Shown piece by piece: positions 40,004-52,929 of a DNA stretch of 64,000 nt (the stretch's first letter is position 1; each line of letters begins with the position of its first letter). The stretch is from Mycolicibacterium senegalense (GTDB lineage Bacteria; Actinomycetota; Actinomycetes; Mycobacteriales; Mycobacteriaceae), in contig NZ_CP081000.1 of assembly GCF_019645875.1 (NCBI RefSeq), positions 3,038,001-3,102,000 on the forward strand, given 5' to 3'. The position numbers were made by a program, and so were the translations under genes. The notes beneath the pieces were generated by a model. That model saw nothing but the letters and a program-made list of their open reading frames with translations, ran no database searches and was not told the DNA's origin.

Positions 40004-40210
40004 TCACCTTTCGGCCGCCTGCGATCCGCCCGGCTGCCCCCTGTCGACAGATTCGAGAGCCTGCACCAGCAGATCGTGGGCCTGCTCGAGCCGCGCAGCC
40101 ACCACGTCGATGTCCATGCCTTCGAGCGCGGACGGGCCCAGCGCCGGGTCGGGCACGCCTGCCAGGACTTCTGCCACCTGGGCACGCAACTGGTCGGGAT
40201 CGGTACTCAT
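40004..40210 (-). CDS. small conserved hypothetical protein before tlyA
   Basis: 68 residues, acidic and helical, with no motif and no membrane segment. The ATG at 40210 is chosen over one 12 nt upstream because M. tuberculosis has a similar short gene (Rv1693) in the same place. It lies between the HAD phosphatase gene (28 bp upstream) and tlyA (6 bp downstream) and is part of the same transcript. Function unknown. Confidence 0.65.
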   Translation of the reverse strand: MSTDPDQLRAQVAEVLAGVPDPALGPSALEGMDIDVVAARLEQAHDLLVQALESVDRGQPGGSQAAER

Positions 40211-40238
40211 AGCGGTACTCACGCTAGTCGATGGCGGC

Positions 40239-41240
40239 CTACAGCAACGACCAACATTGCAGCGCCCGGCGCGCTGTGTCGTCGCCGGCAGCCACCGTCA
40301 ACGCAGCCCGGTCCAGGTTCGCGTGCCATACCGCGTGTGCGGTGGCCCGCACCACCGACAGGTCATCCACCGGCTCCTGACCGGTGGCGTACACCGTGGC
40401 GGTGCCGGTGTCGACGTCGATTCGCCAGGCCGGGCTCGGCCCGATGCGCAGGGCATCGGCATCGGCGTGCAGGCCCCGCAGATCGGCGGCCAGATAACCG
40501 GGGCGTTCCGCGGGCACAGCAGCCACGGCCTCGCGGGCGGTGCTGACGCCGGTGAGCACCATCAGGCTCGGCAGCCCAGCTGCCACTGCCCCGGCGATAT
40601 CCGTGTCGAGGCGATCTCCGACCACGAGAGGGGTTGCGAAACTTCCCCGGCTCAGCGCATTGTTCATCAGAGTCGGCTGCGGCTTACCGGCCACCAGCGG
40701 CTCCTGCTCAGTCGCGGCCCGCAGCGCGGCGACCATCGAACCGTTACCCGGGAGCAACCCCCGCTCGGACGGCAATGTGAGATCGACGTTGGCGGCCACC
40801 CACAACGCTCCGGCCCGGATAGCCAGCGCGGCCTCCGCCAGATTGGGCCACGCGGTATCCGGTGAATGGCCCTGCACCACTGCGACGGGGCTCTCGTCGA
40901 ACGTACGGACCGGGTTCAAACCGGCGTTGCGGACCTCAGCGGCAAGCGCATCCGTGCCGACCACCAGAACCGTTGAGCCCGACGGCAAATGGGCAGCCAA
41001 CAGATGTGCCGCGCTCTGGGCGCTCGTCACCACATCGTCGGACGCGGCGGTGAAGCCCAGCTCACGCAGGTGCTCAGCGACCTGTTCGGGCGCACGCGAG
41101 GCGTTGTTGGTGACATAGAGGACCCGGGCGTCCAAACCGGCCAGGCTTTCAAGTGCCCCTACCGTGGGCTGGTGACCGCGAAAGACCGTGCCATCAAGAT
41201 CTAGCAGCAGGCAATCATGTTGCCGCGCAAGTGTGGTCAC
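40239..41240 (-). CDS. HAD superfamily phosphatase, glycerol-3-phosphate phosphatase type
   Basis: 333 residues. The HAD nucleophile motif L-L-L-D-L-D-G-T-V-F-R-G is at the N-terminus, T-N-N-A-S-R is motif II, a C2-type cap with G-T-D-A-L-A-A-E-V and K-P-Q-P-T (motif III Lys) follows, and G-D-R-L-D-T-D-I-A-G-A closes the site. It matches Rv1692, a glycerol-3-phosphate phosphatase of polar-lipid recycling. The C-terminal 70 residues form an additional domain. The GTG at 41240 is 1 nt after the stop of the TPR gene. Confidence 0.88.
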   Translation of the reverse strand: MTTLARQHDCLLLDLDGTVFRGHQPTVGALESLAGLDARVLYVTNNASRAPEQVAEHLRELGFTAASDDVVTSAQSAAHLLAAHLPSGSTVLVVGTDALAAEVRNAGLNPVRTFDESPVAVVQGHSPDTAWPNLAEAALAIRAGALWVAANVDLTLPSERGLLPGNGSMVAALRAATEQEPLVAGKPQPTLMNNALSRGSFATPLVVGDRLDTDIAGAVAAGLPSLMVLTGVSTAREAVAAVPAERPGYLAADLRGLHADADALRIGPSPAWRIDVDTGTATVYATGQEPVDDLSVVRATAHAVWHANLDRAALTVAAGDDTARRALQCWSLL

Positions 41241-41241
41241 G

Positions 41242-42093
41242 TCAGGAAAGCTCCGTGATCCGGTCTTCCGCGTCGGTGATGCCATCGGTGTCTGCCTGCT
41301 CTGCGTAAACAAACCACTGCAGGGCCTCATCGGTACGTCCGAGCGCCAGCAGAGTGTCGGCATATACGTAGAAAAGCCGGGCCGGCGTCGGGCCCACCCT
41401 GGTCGGGTCCAGCTGAGGTGTCGACAGAATCGCCAACGCCTGTTCCAACTGACCGAGGTCCGTACGGGCGCCGGCAGTCACGATCCGGAGCTCGTCGGCA
41501 TCGTCACCGGTGAGTGCGGCGGCCTCGTCACTGCGAGCCAACTCCAACGCGCGCTCGGGACGGCCGACACCGCGTTCGCAATCGGCGATCATCGGCAGCA
41601 GCGCCGACTTGCTGCCCATCCGACGGGCCGCCCGTAGTTCGGCAAGGGCTTGAGCCCAGTCACCGCTGTGATAGGCGGCGATGCCGACCGCCTCACGTAC
41701 CACCGCGATCCGGCCGGCCCGGTTGCGGGCGGCGCGGGCGTGAGCGAGTGCAGCTGCGGGATCTTCGTCGAGGAGCTTGCCTGCCATCACAAGATGCCTT
41801 GCGACGAAATCAGCGGTGGCCTTGTCCAGCGTCACCAGTTCCCGACGCACGTCCGGGGCCAACTCCTTGGCCTCGACATCGGCCGGCAACTTCGGGCCGT
41901 CGTTACGGGGTTCGGCGTCCTCGGTGGGCTGGGCCTGACGGGCCCTGCCCGGTCCGGAATGGCGAGGGGCACCGGCACGTTGATCCCGTCCCCGCTGATC
42001 ACGGGAGCGGTGGTGACCCGAATTGTTCGATGCGCGGTCGTTCGATGCACGCCGCGGACGACGCTCTGCGCCGCCTTGTCTGTCTCCGACCAC
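41242..42093 (-). CDS. tetratricopeptide-repeat protein
   Basis: 283 residues. The first 60 are basic and disordered (Arg/Gly/Asn-rich), and the rest is an array of helix pairs with TPR spacing, such as A-A-A-L-A-H-A-R-A-A-R-N-R-A-G and D-W-A-Q-A-L-A-E-L-R-A-A. It is probably a protein-interaction scaffold; it corresponds to Rv1691. The GTG follows AGAAAGG by 5 nt. First gene of the run to recN, lying just downstream of the rrnB terminator. Confidence 0.82.
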   Translation of the reverse strand: MVGDRQGGAERRPRRASNDRASNNSGHHRSRDQRGRDQRAGAPRHSGPGRARQAQPTEDAEPRNDGPKLPADVEAKELAPDVRRELVTLDKATADFVARHLVMAGKLLDEDPAAALAHARAARNRAGRIAVVREAVGIAAYHSGDWAQALAELRAARRMGSKSALLPMIADCERGVGRPERALELARSDEAAALTGDDADELRIVTAGARTDLGQLEQALAILSTPQLDPTRVGPTPARLFYVYADTLLALGRTDEALQWFVYAEQADTDGITDAEDRITELS

Positions 42094-42207
42094 GTGTGCC
42101 TTTCTACCTGCCCTTCCCGCAAAGGATACTGGCAGCGGCCACGGCCGACATAATTATGTGAGCGCCAACGCAGCGGGTAATCGATCGAATATCAACTGAA
42201 TTCGAGT

Positions 42208-42250
42208 AAAAAATGCCCGAGCCCTCCAATCGGTGATTGGAGGGCTCGGG
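42208..42250 (-). terminator. intrinsic terminator of the rrnB operon
   Basis: A perfect 16-bp GC-rich stem (42216-42231 with 42235-42250) with a 3-nt loop is followed on the minus strand by TTTTTT (42208-42213). It starts 10 nt after the 5S end, so it ends rRNA transcription. Confidence 0.93.
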
Positions 42251-42260
42251 TCTTAATGTG

Positions 42261-42376
42261 TGTTCGGCGGTGTCCTACTTTTCCACCCGTGTGGGTAGTA
42301 TCATCGGCGCTGGCAGGCTTAGCTTCCGGGTTCGGGATGGGACCGGGCGTTTCCCTGCCGCTATGGACCGCCGTAA
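42261..42376 (-). rRNA. rrf: 5S ribosomal RNA
   Basis: 116 nt on the minus strand. It begins TTACGGCGGTCCATAGCGGC and ends GGACACCGCCGAACA, and these termini pair. The conserved C-C-C-G-A-A-C loop segment of 5S is present. A 153-bp spacer (42377-42529) without any gene separates it from 23S; it is T/G-rich on the minus strand and probably holds processing stems. Confidence 0.95.
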
Positions 42377-42529
42377 CTTTATTCACTCGTTTTTGAGTGT
42401 AAACCTTTGTGTTTTGGTGGTGGGGTGCGGTGCACTCCAGACACAAGTGTGTGTGGGTGTTTATGGATTGTGGTTGCGAGACAGATGTGTGTTCTTACTT
42501 GAAACCCACACAGTTGGTGTTTGTGGGTT

Positions 42530-47528
<4,999 letters not shown>

Positions 47529-47691
47529 CTTCCCATCCAAAGACAGGCAGAATTCGAATCAGAAAAATCCGATCACAAACAAAAGACACCAAAAACTGGC
47601 ATCAAAAAAACAAACCATCCCACGTGGCAGGAAGACGGGGAGTCCCCCACCAAGATGGCCAAAAAACAACAAACAAAAACCACCAAACACA

Positions 47692-47711
47692 CTATTGAGT
47701 TCTCAAACAAC
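47692..47711 (-). promoter_or_regulatory. BoxA-type antitermination element in the rrnB leader
   Basis: The minus strand reads GTTGTTTGAGAACTCAATAG, the leader element conserved in actinobacterial rRNA operons and bound by the NusB/NusE complex. It lies about 160 nt before 16S and is followed by a GTTTGGTGGTTTTTGTTTG (BoxC-like) stretch. Confidence 0.75.
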
Positions 47712-47727
47712 ACGCCCGAGTTTGTCG

Positions 47728-47766
47728 CGCAGAAATCCCGCGGCTAAAAGCCGCTGAGCTTCTGCG
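47728..47766 (-). promoter_or_regulatory. leader hairpin (BoxB-like) of rrnB
   Basis: CGCAGAA (47728-47734) pairs with TTCTGCG (47760-47766), and inside it GCGGCT (47740-47745) pairs with AGCCGC (47749-47754). It stands just upstream of BoxA in the transcript, the usual BoxB-BoxA order. Confidence 0.6.
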
Positions 47767-47839
47767 GGCAGTGAGAAGACCCACCGTAATGGGTGTCTCT
47801 CTCGGATTTCGTCTTCGCTCTCCGGCGCTTGTCCGTGTC

Positions 47840-47920
47840 GCTCTGACCTGGAATAAGTTACGTGAGCGCTAACAGCGAGTCAAATCGCCTGGTCGCTCCG
47901 ACGTTTCCCCAGGTCAGAGC
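47840..47920. repeat. 12-bp perfect inverted repeat enclosing the rrnB promoter
   Basis: GCTCTGACCTGG (47840-47851) and CCAGGTCAGAGC (47909-47920) are exact reverse complements 57 bp apart, with the -35 and -10 boxes between them. The predicted start of transcription falls in the inner edge of the first arm. Only transcripts reading through from tyrS contain both arms and could form the stem. Confidence 0.7.
47855..47883 (-). promoter_or_regulatory. rrnB SigA promoter
   Basis: On the minus strand TTGACT (47878-47883), exactly 17 nt, and TAACTT (47855-47860) form a near-consensus promoter about 330 bp before 16S and about 54 bp after the tyrS stop. The whole 47529-47936 gap holds only this promoter and leader elements; I see no gene in it. 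Confidence 0.8.
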
Positions 47921-47936
47921 AGCGCTTGCAGTCGCG

Positions 47937-49223
47937 CTACGCGCCCACGCGCTCGACCCCGGCAATGTGCCGCTTGCCACGTCGCAACACGAGCCAACGA
48001 TCGTGCAGAAAATCGGAATGCTGTGGTATCCACTCGTCGCTTTCAATCCGATTGTTGTTCACGTACACCCCACCCTCGGCGACGTTGCGGCGGGCAGCTC
48101 CCTTACTCGCCGCCAGCCCGGTGCCCACCAACAAATCGATGATCGAATCCGGGCCACCCGGCTTCAGCTCGGCTACCTGACCATTACTGGCTTCGCGCAA
48201 GGCGGCACCAAGAGTCGATTCGTCGAGGTCGGTCAGCTCGCCGCGGCCGAACAACGCCTGGCTGGCCAACTCGACCGCCTTCGTCGCCCCTTCCCCGTGC
48301 ACCAGGGTGGTGAGTTCGCGTGCCAGCCGTTTCTGCGCGGCGCGCTCATGCGCACGGTTTTCGGTGGCGTCCTCCAGTTCGGCGATCTCGTCCGGCGACA
48401 GGAACGTGAACCAACGCAAGTACCCGACGACATCGGCGTCGGCGGTGTTCACGAAGTACTGGTACCAAGCGTATGGGCTGGTCATCTCGGGATCGAGCCA
48501 GATGTTGCCGCCGCCGGTCGACTTGCCGAACTTCTTGCCCTCGGAGTCGGTGACCAGCGGTGTCGTCATGGCATGGACGGTGGCACCGAGCTTCTGACGC
48601 ACCAGGCGCGCACCGGCCACGATGTTGCCCCACTGATCGGATCCACCGATCTGCAGCGCGCAGCCGTGCCGTTGGTACAACTCCACGAAGTCGTTGGCCT
48701 GCAGGAGCATGTAGCTGAATTCGGTGTAGGAGATGCCGTCACCCTCGAGCCGGCGCCGGACCGTCTCCCGGTCCAGCATCACGTTCACCGAGAAGTACTT
48801 GCCCAGGTCACGCAGGAATTCGATCGCCGACAGCTGACCGGTCCAGGTCAGGTTGTTCTCGACGATGGCGCCGGTCGGGCTGTCGTCGAATTCGACGAAC
48901 CGCTCCAGCTGACCGCGGATACGACCGGCCCAGTCGGCGACGGTGTCAGCGGTGTTCAGCGTGCGTTCCCCACTGTCGCGGGGGTCGCCGATCATGCCGG
49001 TGGCGCCGCCGGCCAGCACGATCGGCCGGTGTCCGGCCTGCTGGAATCGCCGCAGTGTGAGGAGCGGGACCAGGTGCCCGGCATGCAGGCTGGGTGCGGT
49101 CGGGTCGAACCCCGAGTAGATCGTCATGGGTCCCTTGGCCAGGTCATCGGCCAGCGCGTCGCGGTCGGTCGACTGGGCGATCAGGCCACGCCAGTCCAGC
49201 TCATCCAGGATTCCCATACTCAT
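47937..49223 (-). CDS. tyrS: tyrosyl-tRNA synthetase
   Basis: 428 residues. The class I signatures appear as H-A-G-H (HIGH) and K-F-G-K-S-T (KMSKS), the Tyr pocket contains [10 protein letters not shown], and the C-terminal S4-like RNA-binding domain has [11 protein letters not shown]. It charges tRNA-Tyr. The ATG at 49223 (M-S-M-G-I-L-D-E-L) aligns with other mycobacterial TyrS; a frame start 12 nt further up is less likely. The gene directly precedes the rrnB promoter. Confidence 0.95.
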   Translation of the reverse strand: MSMGILDELDWRGLIAQSTDRDALADDLAKGPMTIYSGFDPTAPSLHAGHLVPLLTLRRFQQAGHRPIVLAGGATGMIGDPRDSGERTLNTADTVADWAGRIRGQLERFVEFDDSPTGAIVENNLTWTGQLSAIEFLRDLGKYFSVNVMLDRETVRRRLEGDGISYTEFSYMLLQANDFVELYQRHGCALQIGGSDQWGNIVAGARLVRQKLGATVHAMTTPLVTDSEGKKFGKSTGGGNIWLDPEMTSPYAWYQYFVNTADADVVGYLRWFTFLSPDEIAELEDATENRAHERAAQKRLARELTTLVHGEGATKAVELASQALFGRGELTDLDESTLGAALREASNGQVAELKPGGPDSIIDLLVGTGLAASKGAARRNVAEGGVYVNNNRIESDEWIPQHSDFLHDRWLVLRRGKRHIAGVERVGA

Positions 49224-49250
49224 GACGACGATCATGCCGCATGGTCTGCG

Positions 49251-49862
49251 TCAATCACTGGCACCGGGCGCGGGGGCACGCGGGCTGCGGCGATACGCCG
49301 AGACCTCTCCCCGGCCGGGCAGCCAGAAGCGCCATCTACGGTCGGCCGCCTTGCTCACCCCGACTCGCGGGCCGTCGACGGCGGGCACTGGCGCACCCAG
49401 TTTCAGCCGCACCGGGCTGTCCGGGTCAAAGAGGTCAATTCCGTTGTCCTCCATGGTGATTCCCAACGCAGAACAGAGGTTGCCCGGCCCCCGCGCCAGC
49501 GCGATGGGCAGGATCGCCGGGCCCCGGCGGCCGGCGGCCACGTCGGCACCCGTATCCACCGATGCCGCACGCAACAGCACCGCTCCCGCGACGCCGTCGT
49601 ATCCGCAGACCACGTTCGCGCAGACGTGAATACCGTGGCTGCGGTAGGTGTACAGATAGCCCGGCGGGCCGAACATCACGAGATTGCGCCCGCCGGCGCC
49701 GCGAAACGAATGTGACGCGGCGTCCGGCCAAGGCCCGTCGGCCGGACCGCCGTATGCCTCGACCTCGACGATGACCGCGCTGACCCCGCGACCGGTCAGC
49801 TCGGCCCCCAACAGTCGACGGGCCGCGAGCAAGGGATCTCCGGCCAGCAGCTCGGTGCCCAT
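49251..49862 (-). CDS. mpg: 3-methyladenine DNA glycosylase (AAG/MPG family)
   Basis: 203 residues from the ATG at 49862. The family core is present: E-V-E-A-Y-G-G-P (catalytic Glu region), [26 protein letters not shown] and A-R-G-P-G-N-L-C. It removes alkylated purines in base-excision repair. The frame is open about 30 codons further, but those codons lie across the divergent ABC promoter and do not align. tyrS follows after 27 bp. Confidence 0.9.
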   Translation of the reverse strand: MGTELLAGDPLLAARRLLGAELTGRGVSAVIVEVEAYGGPADGPWPDAASHSFRGAGGRNLVMFGPPGYLYTYRSHGIHVCANVVCGYDGVAGAVLLRAASVDTGADVAAGRRGPAILPIALARGPGNLCSALGITMEDNGIDLFDPDSPVRLKLGAPVPAVDGPRVGVSKAADRRWRFWLPGRGEVSAYRRSPRAPAPGASD

Positions 49863-49906
49863 ATGCAAGCCCACCCGAGCGATTGTGCACTTCGCAAAAA
49901 CCGTCG

Positions 49907-49966
49907 TTGACACCGGCCGCGTACGAGCGCAGTATTCATCACATGATGACTTCATCGGTTGATGAA
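49907..49966 (+). promoter_or_regulatory. leaderless promoter with tandem TTCATC-N4-GATGA operator
   Basis: TTGACA (49907-49912), 17 nt and CAGTAT (49930-49935) predict a start at about 49942-49943, the A of the ATG. Two contiguous 16-bp dyads follow: TTCATCacatGATGAC (49935-49950) and TTCATCggttGATGAA (49951-49966). They cover the end of the -10 box, the start point and the first codons of the ABC gene, the place where a repressor would block initiation. Confidence 0.7.
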
Positions 49967-50728
49967 TTCTCCGCAGGTTTCCCGGCCGGGGACGCTCCCC
50001 CGGCCATCGACATCGCCGGACTGCAGGTCAACCGCGGTGGACGGCCCGCGATCCGCGACCTCACCGTGCAAATCGCCGGCGGCACGATCACCGGCCTGCT
50101 CGGCCCCTCGGGCTGCGGCAAGTCCACCCTGATACGCAGCATCGTGGGCACCCAGATCGTCGCGGCCGGCTCTGTCACGGTGCTCGGACACCCGGCCGGT
50201 TCGGCGCCGCTGCGACACCGCGTCGGCTACGTCACGCAAGACCCGACCATCTATGACGACCTCCGGGTGATCGACAACGTGCGGTACTTCGCCGCGCTCT
50301 ACGGCACGTCGGCCGACTCGGCGGCCGACGCCATCCGGTCGGTCGGCCTCGACGATCACCGGACCGCCTACTGCGGCAACCTCTCCGGCGGCCAACGCAC
50401 CAGGGTCTCGCTCGCCTGCGCGCTGGTTTCCGAGCCCGAACTGCTGGTACTCGACGAACCAACGGTCGGTCTCGACCCGGTCCTGCGCGTCGATTTGTGG
50501 GAGCAGTTCGACGAGCTCTCGCGGCGCGGCACCACGCTGCTGGTCTCCAGCCACGTCATGGACGAAGCCGACCACTGCGGCGACCTGCTGCTCATGCGCG
50601 AAGGCCGGCTGCTCGCCCACACCACCCCCGACCAGCTACGGAAGGACACGGAATGTACGTCCCTGGAGGAAGCGTTTCTCACCGTCATCCGGCGCAGCGA
50701 CTCGGACGCGACCAACCGAGCCGGCTGA
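49943..50728 (+). CDS. ABC exporter ATP-binding protein
   Basis: 261 residues. Walker [11 protein letters not shown]-loop V-T-Q-D, signature [10 protein letters not shown], Walker [13 protein letters not shown] and the switch S-S-H-V-M-D-E-A-D are all intact. It is the ATPase of an ABC-2 drug/lipid-type exporter with the overlapping permease, corresponding to Rv1687c. The first codon is the first base of the predicted transcript (leaderless), and a tandem operator lies across it, so the TetR gene at the end of the operon is the probable repressor. Confidence 0.9.
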   Translation: MMTSSVDEFSAGFPAGDAPPAIDIAGLQVNRGGRPAIRDLTVQIAGGTITGLLGPSGCGKSTLIRSIVGTQIVAAGSVTVLGHPAGSAPLRHRVGYVTQDPTIYDDLRVIDNVRYFAALYGTSADSAADAIRSVGLDDHRTAYCGNLSGGQRTRVSLACALVSEPELLVLDEPTVGLDPVLRVDLWEQFDELSRRGTTLLVSSHVMDEADHCGDLLLMREGRLLAHTTPDQLRKDTECTSLEEAFLTVIRRSDSDATNRAG

Positions 50729-51480
50729 GCCCGGCGGCCTACCTGGCCACGACCGGACGCATCCTGCGGCAGTTGGCCGCCGACCATCGCAGTGTGGCGA
50801 TGATCCTGGTGGTGCCCAGCCTGATCATCACCCTGATGTACTTCATGTTCCAGAATGTGCCGCACCCGCCCGGGCATCCGTCGCCGTTCAACAACGCCTG
50901 CCTGATCATGCTCGGTGTCTTCCCGCTGATCGTGATGTTTCTGATCACCTCGATCACCATGCAGCGCGAACGGGTCTCGGGAACCCTTGAGCGCATCCTG
51001 ACCACACCACTGCGACGCTTCGACCTGCTTGCCGCCTACGGCACCGCCTTCTCGATCGCGGCCGCCGCCCAGGCCACGCTCGCCTGCGTCGTCTCGTTCT
51101 GGTTCCTCGGACTCGACACCGCCGGCAGCCCCATCCTGGTGTTCCTCATCGCGATCATCAACGCCGTACTGGGCGTCGGACTCGGCCTGCTGTGCAGCGC
51201 GTTCGCCCGCACCGAATTCCAGGCAGTGCAATTCATGCCCGTGGTGATCGCACCGCAACTGCTGTTGTGCGGCATCATCGTGCCGCGCGCCGCGCTGCCG
51301 GAATGGCTGCAGTGGATCAGCAACGTTCTGCCCGCCAGCTACGCGCTCGAAGCACTACAACAGGTCGGTGCTCATCCTGAGCTGACCGCGATTGCCGCCC
51401 GCGACATCGCGATCGTCGTGGCGTTCGCCGTCGTGGCATTGTGTCTGGCTGCGGCTACTCTGCGCCGCCGAACGCCTTAG
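50653..51480 (+). CDS. ABC-2 type exporter permease
   Basis: 275 residues. Six membrane helices with the ABC-2 pattern: a first helix V-A-M-I-L-V-V-P-S-L-I-I-T, E-R-V-S-G-T-L-E-R-I-L-T-T-P-L coupling helix, and the late A-S-Y-A-L-E-A-L. It forms the channel for the ATPase encoded before it. The ATG overlaps the ATPase gene by 76 nt and has GAAGGA upstream; the first 30 residues are poor in hydrophobic residues, so a later start is possible. Confidence 0.85.
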   Translation: MYVPGGSVSHRHPAQRLGRDQPSRLSPAAYLATTGRILRQLAADHRSVAMILVVPSLIITLMYFMFQNVPHPPGHPSPFNNACLIMLGVFPLIVMFLITSITMQRERVSGTLERILTTPLRRFDLLAAYGTAFSIAAAAQATLACVVSFWFLGLDTAGSPILVFLIAIINAVLGVGLGLLCSAFARTEFQAVQFMPVVIAPQLLLCGIIVPRAALPEWLQWISNVLPASYALEALQQVGAHPELTAIAARDIAIVVAFAVVALCLAAATLRRRTP

Positions 51481-51486
51481 GAACCC

Positions 51487-52113
51487 ATGAGCACCGACAT
51501 CGATACCGCCCAAGAACGCAAACGCCCGGGCCGCCCAGCCGGGCCGTCGGACCGACGTGAGCGGATCTTGGCCAGTGCGCGGGAGTTGTTCGCCCGCAAC
51601 GGAATCGACAAGACATCGATTCGCGCCATCGCGGCCGACGCCGGAGTGGACGCGGCCCTGGTGCATCACTACTTCGGCACCAAGACCCAACTGTTCGCCG
51701 CCGCGATTCACATCCCGATCGACCCCATGACGGTGATCGGGCAGCTGAAACAGGTGCCCGTCGAGCAGATCGGGCACACCCTTCCGTCAATCTTGTTGCC
51801 GCTGTGGGATTCCGAGATCGGCAAAGGTTTCGTGGCTACCCTGCGTTCGATCCTGGCTGGTAACGACGTATCGCTGGTGCGGTCGTTCCTACAGGAAGTC
51901 ATCATCGGCGAGATCGGGCCGCGGGTGGACAACCCGCCCGGTAGCTCGCGGGTGCGCATCCAGTTCGTCGCCTCGCAACTGGTCGGGGTCGCGATGGCGC
52001 GCTACATCCTGGAACTGGAGCCCTTCGCCACGCTGCCGGTGGAGCAGATCGTCGAAACCATCGCACCGACCCTGCAGCGCTACCTCACCGGAGACCTACC
52101 CGGACTCCCCTGA
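51487..52113 (+). CDS. TetR family regulator of the ABC exporter operon
   Basis: 208 residues. The helix-turn-helix is clear (R-E-R-I-L-A-S-A-R-E-L-F-A-R-N-G, then T-S-I-R-A-I-A-A-D-A-G-V-D-A-A-L-V-H-H-Y-F-G-T-K), with a ligand domain after it. It lies 6 nt behind the permease gene, so it is co-transcribed and probably autoregulated through the tandem operator at 49935-49966. Corresponds to Rv1685c. The end overlaps the convergent Trm112-like gene by 18 nt. Confidence 0.88.
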   Translation: MSTDIDTAQERKRPGRPAGPSDRRERILASARELFARNGIDKTSIRAIAADAGVDAALVHHYFGTKTQLFAAAIHIPIDPMTVIGQLKQVPVEQIGHTLPSILLPLWDSEIGKGFVATLRSILAGNDVSLVRSFLQEVIIGEIGPRVDNPPGSSRVRIQFVASQLVGVAMARYILELEPFATLPVEQIVETIAPTLQRYLTGDLPGLP

Positions 52114-52317
52114 CCCCGCCAGGTTCAGCAGCCGCTGATGCTCGGTGTCGTCGTCGATGGCCACCGCCTCGTCGACCAGCAGCACCGGGATACCGTCCTC
52201 GATCCGGTAGGCCCGCCGCAGCCGTGGGTTGTAGAGCCAGTCCGTTCCCGCGAGCAGCAACGGCCCGCGGTCCTGCGGGCAGACCAGAATGCTCAGAAGC
52301 TTGTCGTCGACCACCAC
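52096..52317 (-). CDS. Trm112-like small protein (YcaR family)
   Basis: 73 residues with the fold's start L-L-S-I-L-V-C-P-Q-D and a beta-hairpin Y-N-P-R-L-R-R-A-Y-R-I-E-D-G-I-P-V-L-L, the usual Trm112 pattern. Only one of the zinc cysteines is left. Trm112-like proteins are small partners of methyltransferases and other enzymes. The stop lies inside the end of the TetR gene on the other strand. The secreted protein gene is 6 nt upstream, so they are co-transcribed. Confidence 0.8.
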   Translation of the reverse strand: MVVDDKLLSILVCPQDRGPLLLAGTDWLYNPRLRRAYRIEDGIPVLLVDEAVAIDDDTEHQRLLNLAGSGESG

Positions 52318-52323
52318 GTGAAG

Positions 52324-52854
52324 CTAGCCCAGCGGAATCTGGATGCCACCACTAGGTCCGGGCTGCACCCCTGCCCCGCCCGGAATGGGCGCGATGCCAC
52401 CCGGGAACTGGCCCACCCCGGGGTTGAGACCACTCTGCTGCGGAAGCTGGGCCTGAGACTGCGCCTGCAACTTGCGCTGGTAGGACAACGTGCTCTTGAG
52501 CGCGTTGATCAGCGGAACCTGATTGGGGCGCTTGTCGAGCGCTTCGGTGATCGCCTCGCGGTTGGCGTTCGACGGCTTGTAACCCTGCTGACGCAACTTC
52601 AGGATGTCGTGGATGAGCGTCGAGATCTGTCCGCCGCCCTCGCCGGTGTCGTAGTCCTTGGCGATGATGGCCAGCGCTTCGTCGGCCGTCATCTGCCGGG
52701 GCGCGGGAGCATCTGCCTGGGGTGTCGGCTCGGCGGGATCCGCCGCGGCCGTCGGCGCACCCACGCCTGCCAGCAGCCCCACGGCCAGCGCACCGCCCGT
52801 CATCGCGCCGGTGACGACCCGACGCCAGCTGTGCCTACCCGATCCCGATGCCAT
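52324..52854 (-). CDS. secreted protein of unknown function
   Basis: 176 residues. A basic N-terminus, hydrophobic core and a likely cut after the A-A-A before D-P-A-E-P (about residue 39) form a signal peptide. The mature part has an Asp/Glu-rich helix with D-Y-D-T-G-E-G-G, a helical core around K-L-R-Q-Q-G-Y-K-P-S-N-A-N, and a Gln/Pro/Gly-rich tail. No enzyme motif. The ATG at 52854 is preferred because the frame before it has no signal-like character. It sits between the acyl-CoA-synthetase-like fusion (75 bp) and the Trm112-like gene (6 bp). Confidence 0.65.
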   Translation of the reverse strand: MASGSGRHSWRRVVTGAMTGGALAVGLLAGVGAPTAAADPAEPTPQADAPAPRQMTADEALAIIAKDYDTGEGGGQISTLIHDILKLRQQGYKPSNANREAITEALDKRPNQVPLINALKSTLSYQRKLQAQSQAQLPQQSGLNPGVGQFPGGIAPIPGGAGVQPGPSGGIQIPLG

Positions 52855-52929
52855 CGATCCTCCAGTCGTTCGCCGTCTGCCGGAGCGTAACAGCGCAGTC
52901 CAACCCCGGCACGCCGCCGACAAACCGGC

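Noticed and set aside
47862..49715. 617-codon open frame on the + strand
   Set aside because: Antisense to tyrS and mpg, both with intact signatures; no family resemblance in the product.
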